Shown here piece by piece: positions 60,410-64,000 of a DNA stretch of 64,000 nucleotides (its first letter is position 1; each line of letters starts with the position of its first letter). The notes below the pieces were generated by a model. It was given only the letters and a program-made list of their open reading frames with translations. It searched no databases and was not told the origin of the DNA. Made by a program: the position numbers and the translations under genes. Origin of the DNA: Pseudomonas aegrilactucae (GTDB lineage: Bacteria > Pseudomonadota > Gammaproteobacteria > Pseudomonadales > Pseudomonadaceae); the NCBI RefSeq assembly GCF_019168305.1, contig NZ_JAHTBI010000010.1, positions 62,001 to 126,000 of the forward strand. Reading direction: 5' to 3'.

Positions 60410-61468
60410 TCAAAGGCCCTCGAATTCAAACGGTGCGGACTCCTTGAAGTGAGCGGAGACTTCACCCGAGTAAATCGTTGCCTGGTGCGGACCCAGGTCC
60501 AGTTTTCTGACTTTTCCGGTTGCCTTGCTGAAGTCAAGCTTCTTCAGGTCAACCCAGAACGTGTTAGGGGTTACAGCGGACTCAAAAAAATACTGCTTCT
60601 GCTTATGATCCACCACGGTGCGCCAGCGGGTGAACGAAATCAGGGGTTGGTCTGGCGTCGTGAAACCGAAGGGCACAGAGACATTTCTGATCACGCTGAA
60701 GACGCTGGCCAGTGTAAACCGTGCATCCTGATTCTTGGGTAGCGCGTTCACATAGAACGAGGCCCGAGCAAAGCGATCTGGGGAACGGTTAGTACCCGGC
60801 AACTCCTCTGTGCCATCAATGGTTTGCCAATAGGCGTTCATTTCCAACTGCTTTTCAAATACCGGAGAGTTCGTCATCACCTGGTATCGCCTGGCATGGT
60901 GAATGACCTGCCTCCCACCGATGTACTCGATGATAGCGCTATCGCCTGTTGCATCGGATATCGAGAGGTGCAACGTCGCCAGGCGTGTCTCGCCAGGGGC
61001 TGGTTTGCTCACGATGTGGAGCGGCTTGGCCTCCAGCGACTCGACCGCTTCAGCCACTGTCTTGAAATTATCCAATACATATTGAGCCCACGCCGCGACA
61101 CTGAGCCCTGCCTTGCCCCGGTCAATGTCGGGATACTCTGACTCGGCCAGCCAGAGCAGGTTGGCCGCCAAGCCCACTTCATTGATGCCATCTGTCGTGG
61201 AAATATCATACCCCGACGCAATGACACTGCCATATTTAGAGGTCCAGACAAGTGAAAGTGGCCCTGCCGCCCCCTCGCGGTGCATACCCTGCGGGAATAC
61301 CCACAAGTTGGTTTCGATATCCTTTGTCCAGTCCATTGAGCGTGCGGTCATTACCTGCTGATTGTCCCCAAGGTATACCAGCCGTGTGCACGCGTGCACG
61401 ACCGGTAATGATGAGCAGAATCCAACCAGAGCCAATGCAACTCCTTTTGCTGCGGGTGACAGTTTCAT
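60410..61468 (-). CDS. Exported linear amide C-N hydrolase (penicillin V acylase/bile salt hydrolase family)
   Basis: 352 residues. Signal peptide up to VVHA, after which Cys27 would be the mature N terminus; Ntn-hydrolases of this family use an N-terminal cysteine as nucleophile, so processing creates the active site. Then CTRLVYLGDNQQVMTARSMDW and GINEVGLAANLLWLAESEYP (substrate-pocket region), and FGFTTPDQPLISFTRWRTVVDH. Acts on amide bonds of acyl-glycine, acyl-homoserine lactones or penicillin V in relatives. AAAGGA lies close to the ATG. 76 bases downstream of the pore-forming protein gene. Confidence 0.88.
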   Translation of the reverse strand: MKLSPAAKGVALALVGFCSSLPVVHACTRLVYLGDNQQVMTARSMDWTKDIETNLWVFPQGMHREGAAGPLSLVWTSKYGSVIASGYDISTTDGINEVGLAANLLWLAESEYPDIDRGKAGLSVAAWAQYVLDNFKTVAEAVESLEAKPLHIVSKPAPGETRLATLHLSISDATGDSAIIEYIGGRQVIHHARRYQVMTNSPVFEKQLEMNAYWQTIDGTEELPGTNRSPDRFARASFYVNALPKNQDARFTLASVFSVIRNVSVPFGFTTPDQPLISFTRWRTVVDHKQKQYFFESAVTPNTFWVDLKKLDFSKATGKVRKLDLGPHQATIYSGEVSAHFKESAPFEFEGL

Positions 61469-61544
61469 TCCTTTGATTCCTTGGATGGGCTGTTTTATCA
61501 ACAGGCGCGGGCACAAGGGCCCGCGCCTGTTCATTCACGCAGCA

Positions 61545-62363
61545 TCAAGCGGTTTCGCAATCAATATCAGCCAGTCTCGCCACGCCGGCACCTGGTGTCG
61601 CGGGGATAAGCGTGTAGGCCTTCAATACTTTGGACGGATCGCCAATTGGGCTCTCGGTAAGTTCCAGCCGGGTACCAATACCTGCCACGCCATCAAAACT
61701 CCCATCACCCGAATAAAAAACCTGATTGCCGCGCACGGTAAAACCGGCCTGAGGGAATTTGGTGAAAATATCAGCAACCGAATGGAACCAGTAATAGTGA
61801 CCATCAATTTTGCTGGGGCTGTTGCTGCACACAGAGCCACTCAATGTAAATTTGTTGTGAAAGTTCTGCGTGACCCTGCTTTCATCAATGATAAGCACCG
61901 ACTGCACCTGGGTTTTGGCAGGGACAATGACCGGTTGCGCGACCTCCCATGTCTTCGTCTCTGTCTGCGTGTTTGTTTGCGTACTTGAAAAGCTGAGTTC
62001 GCCGCTGATAGTGGTTTCCACTGACATGATCGGTGCCACACCCACCTTATAGGTCACGGACATCCCAAGCTTGATGCCCTCCTGGAGGGACCAGGTGAAG
62101 GTGCTCGACGTGGCTTTGGAAAACTTCACAGACTGTGATTGTTCAACAGAGGTGGCGTTGACCAGCACCTGCTGGGAAGCAATTTGTGGCACGACCACCT
62201 TGTTAGGGTTTCCGTAGTATTCAATATGTTCGTCTGACACCACCATCTTGTACTGTTCGTACCCTGACTGCACCGGATTCATGCGATCGCACTTTCCGCC
62301 TTTCTGCTTGCACCACCAGTCACCGTAGCGCTTGAAAATAGCATCCAAATCTACAACGCTCAT
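61545..62363 (-). CDS. Aerolysin/ETX-MTX2-like beta-pore-forming protein
   Basis: 272 residues, no signal peptide. After a short N-terminal head with cysteines (WWCKQKGGKC), residues about 75-175 show the long alternating Ser/Thr-rich stretch of aerolysin-type pore formers (SVEQSQSVKFSKATSSTFTW and ELSFSSTQTNTQTETKTWEV), in which a beta-hairpin inserts into membranes. C-terminal part has SGDGSFDGVAGIGTRLELTESP. AAGGA lies eight bases before the ATG. Many such proteins are insecticidal. The AT-rich codons differ from neighbours and suggest transfer. Family assignment is from pattern only; a structure prediction would test it. Confidence 0.7.
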   Translation of the reverse strand: MSVVDLDAIFKRYGDWWCKQKGGKCDRMNPVQSGYEQYKMVVSDEHIEYYGNPNKVVVPQIASQQVLVNATSVEQSQSVKFSKATSSTFTWSLQEGIKLGMSVTYKVGVAPIMSVETTISGELSFSSTQTNTQTETKTWEVAQPVIVPAKTQVQSVLIIDESRVTQNFHNKFTLSGSVCSNSPSKIDGHYYWFHSVADIFTKFPQAGFTVRGNQVFYSGDGSFDGVAGIGTRLELTESPIGDPSKVLKAYTLIPATPGAGVARLADIDCETA

Positions 62364-63041
62364 ATTCACTTTCCTTAGTAAATAGTGAAATGCCCATCTG
62401 CCAATGCAGATATTGGCTTGACTGTTAACAGCAGCGAAACACAAACCAATAAAGCACGGACAGAATAAAAATCAAGATCCGACAAAAGAAAGGGCATTCA
62501 CTTACAAGCAACGCAGCCTCGGCTTACTCCGCGCGATCCTATATGACCTTTTTCAATTGCTTACTTCTGGTTGGTCTGGAAAGAAAGGTAGCCGCCTTTT
62601 TTCTACCGCTGCAGATCGGCTTGTACGGTTCAATGAGAGAGCCTGGCCCGCACTGTAAAAGACACGACGCGTGACGAATCCCCCCGAATTCCCGCGTAAC
62701 CCGTGTCCACGACCTGCCCTTTTGCGTTGCGGCCTGGCAAAGGCAGGATGTGAATCAGACAGCCAAGTGATACAATCTCGGCCTTCAAGCCCGCGCTCCT
62801 GGCATCGGGCATCCGTGAACGTCGGCAGTACGACCCGCGCCACACCTACGCAACTCTGTGCCTGCTGGCTGGATGAACCTCTGTTCATTGCATTGCCGCC
62901 AGAGCAGTGCGTCGAGATGTTGCCCTCTACCTACGCAGAATGGATCGGCTCCTCCTCGGATTGGGGGCGCTGCACAAGCTGTCTGCCCGCGAGTCTGGCC
63001 GGCACCTACACACACCTCTTGATACTCCGCAGGATAAGCAC
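62364..63041. other. Long AT-richer intergenic stretch before the ABC-F gene
   Basis: About 680 bases without a convincing gene. The left part (62364-62640) is notably AT-rich and probably carries the promoter of the leftward pore-former gene. An extended -10 (TGATACAAT, 62768-62776) could start the ABC-F transcript, giving a leader of some 260 bases. The open frame at 62671-63045 has no ribosome site and no recognisable protein pattern. No tRNA or repeat seen. Confidence 0.55.
62768..62776 (+). promoter_or_regulatory. Extended -10 element, probable promoter of the ABC-F gene
   Basis: TGATACAAT matches an extended -10 (TGnTAnaaT). The -35 region 17 bases upstream is not close to TTGACA. If used, the 5' leader would be about 260 bases. 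Confidence 0.4.
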
Positions 63042-64000
63042 TTGATCTCCACCGCTAACATCACCATGCAGTTTGGCGCCAAGCCCTTGTTCGAGAACGT
63101 CTCGGTCAAGTTCAACAATGGCAACCGCTACGGCCTGATCGGCGCCAACGGCTGTGGCAAGTCGACCTTCATGAAAATCCTCGGCGGCGACCTGGAGCCG
63201 TCCGGCGGCCAGGTGATGCTCGAGCCGAACGTGCGCCTGGGCAAGCTGCGCCAGGACCAGTTCGCCTACGAAGAATTTACCGTGATCGACACCGTGATCA
63301 TGGGCCACGAAGAACTGTGGCGGGTCAAGGCCGAGCGTGATCGCATCTACTCGCTGCCAGAAATGACCGAAGCCGACGGCATGGCCGTGGCCGAGCTGGA
63401 AACCGAATTCGCCGAAATGGACGGCTACACCGCCGAATCCCGCGCCGGTGAACTGCTGATGGGCCTGGGTATCCCGCTCGAACAGCATTTCGGCCCGATG
63501 ACCGAAGTTGCCCCAGGCTGGAAGCTGCGCGTGCTGCTGGCCCAGGCGCTGTTCTCCGACCCGGAAGTGCTGCTGCTCGACGAGCCAACCAACCACCTGG
63601 ACATCAACACCATCCGCTGGCTGGAAAGCATTCTCACGGCGCGTAACAGCACCATGATCATCATTTCCCACGACCGTCACTTCCTCAACAGCGTCTGCAC
63701 CCATATGGCCGACCTGGACTACGGCGAGCTGCGCCTGTTCCCGGGCAACTACGATGAGTACATGACCGCCGCCACCCAGTCGCGCGAGCAACTGCTGTCG
63801 GACAACGCCAAGAAGAAAGCCCAGATCGCCGAGCTGCAGACCTTCGTCAGCCGCTTCTCGGCCAACGCCTCCAAGGCCAAGCAGGCCACCTCGCGCGCCA
63901 AGCAGATGGACAAGATCCAACTGGCCGAAGTCAAGCCGTCGAGCCGCGTCAGCCCGTTCATCCGCTTCGAGCAGACCAAGAAGCTGCACCGCCAGGCCGT
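63042..64000 (+). CDS. ybiT: ABC-F family ATPase (YbiT-like), 3' end outside window
   Basis: Two-domain soluble ABC protein acting on ribosomes; about 319 codons visible. First domain: Walker A GANGCGKS near residue 36, signature variant [15 protein letters not shown] near 160, Walker [12 protein letters not shown], switch His in ISHDRHFLN. The inter-domain linker with [28 protein letters not shown], the P-site tRNA interaction motif region, follows. Start is TTG at 63042-63044 with AGGA eight bases upstream; an ATG at codon 9 would be too short. The second domain lies beyond 64000. Confidence 0.92.
   Translation, partial: MISTANITMQFGAKPLFENVSVKFNNGNRYGLIGANGCGKSTFMKILGGDLEPSGGQVMLEPNVRLGKLRQDQFAYEEFTVIDTVIMGHEELWRVKAERDRIYSLPEMTEADGMAVAELETEFAEMDGYTAESRAGELLMGLGIPLEQHFGPMTEVAPGWKLRVLLAQALFSDPEVLLLDEPTNHLDINTIRWLESILTARNSTMIIISHDRHFLNSVCTHMADLDYGELRLFPGNYDEYMTAATQSREQLLSDNAKKKAQIAELQTFVSRFSANASKAKQATSRAKQMDKIQLAEVKPSSRVSPFIRFEQTKKLHRQA

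Noticed and set aside
62671..63045. Open frame of 124 codons before the ABC-F gene
   Set aside because: No ribosome site, random-looking composition and no recognisable pattern; overlaps the likely leader of ybiT.

Overview
The window reads as chromosome of a Pseudomonas putida-group bacterium. This rests on the gene content (PQQ alcohol dehydrogenase cluster with NosP/NahK, HbcR-controlled 3-hydroxybutyrate operon, DUF1652), on the GC-rich coding style, and on paired REP elements with a GCTGGCAAGCCAGC core. It is densely coded and holds no rRNA, tRNA, CRISPR array or insertion sequence that I can see.

Layout. (1) 1-10151, minus strand: an eight-gene operon joining a TonB-dependent receptor, a peptide-type ABC importer (binding lipoprotein, two permeases, ATPase cut by the window edge), two flavin-dependent desulfurisation-type enzymes (SfnB/DszC-like and DszA/NtaA-like) and a Tas-like aldo/keto reductase. 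It is probably for uptake and oxidation of an organosulfur or similar compound. (2) 10465-15450: glycerate 2-kinase, CdaR-type regulator, an MFS organic-acid transporter and a second aldo/keto reductase. (3) 15428-26763: the NO-responsive nosP-nahK pair, a valine-catabolism pair (3-hydroxyisobutyryl-CoA hydrolase and acyl-CoA dehydrogenase), cytochrome c550, a calcium-type PQQ ethanol dehydrogenase, a periplasmic pentapeptide-repeat protein, two LuxR-type response regulators, and the wreck of a PQQ-associated CXXCW gene. (4) 26831-28349: a class I DAHP synthase behind two aromatic-rich leader peptides and an attenuator terminator. (5) 28394-41333, minus strand: a seven-gene cluster of Ig-like/BIG2 proteins, three tandem halovibrin-like exported proteins, and a giant Ig-RCC1 protein whose frame is broken at a run of ten Gs. 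This is the least explained and most interesting part. (6) 41526-45792: parvulin and a YejABE-like importer without its ATPase. (7) 45821-51646: hbcR plus GntP permease, 3-hydroxybutyrate dehydrogenase and acetoacetyl-CoA synthetase, with a readable sigma-54 promoter, IHF site and three copies of GTCTC-N6-GAGAC. (8) 51677-60231: a second parvulin, an autotransporter, a LysE exporter, a phosphatase and many small proteins, including a lipoprotein gene broken at a G7 run. (9) 60410-62363: an exported Ntn-hydrolase (penicillin V acylase/bile salt hydrolase type) next to an aerolysin/ETX-MTX2-like pore-forming protein, in more AT-rich DNA. (10) 63042 to the end: an ABC-F ATPase, cut by the window edge.

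Functions are assigned by recognising motifs and family character in conceptual translations; no database search was run. The main uncertainties are several start codons, the exact substrate of the first operon, and whether the two G-run frameshifts are biological or sequencing errors.
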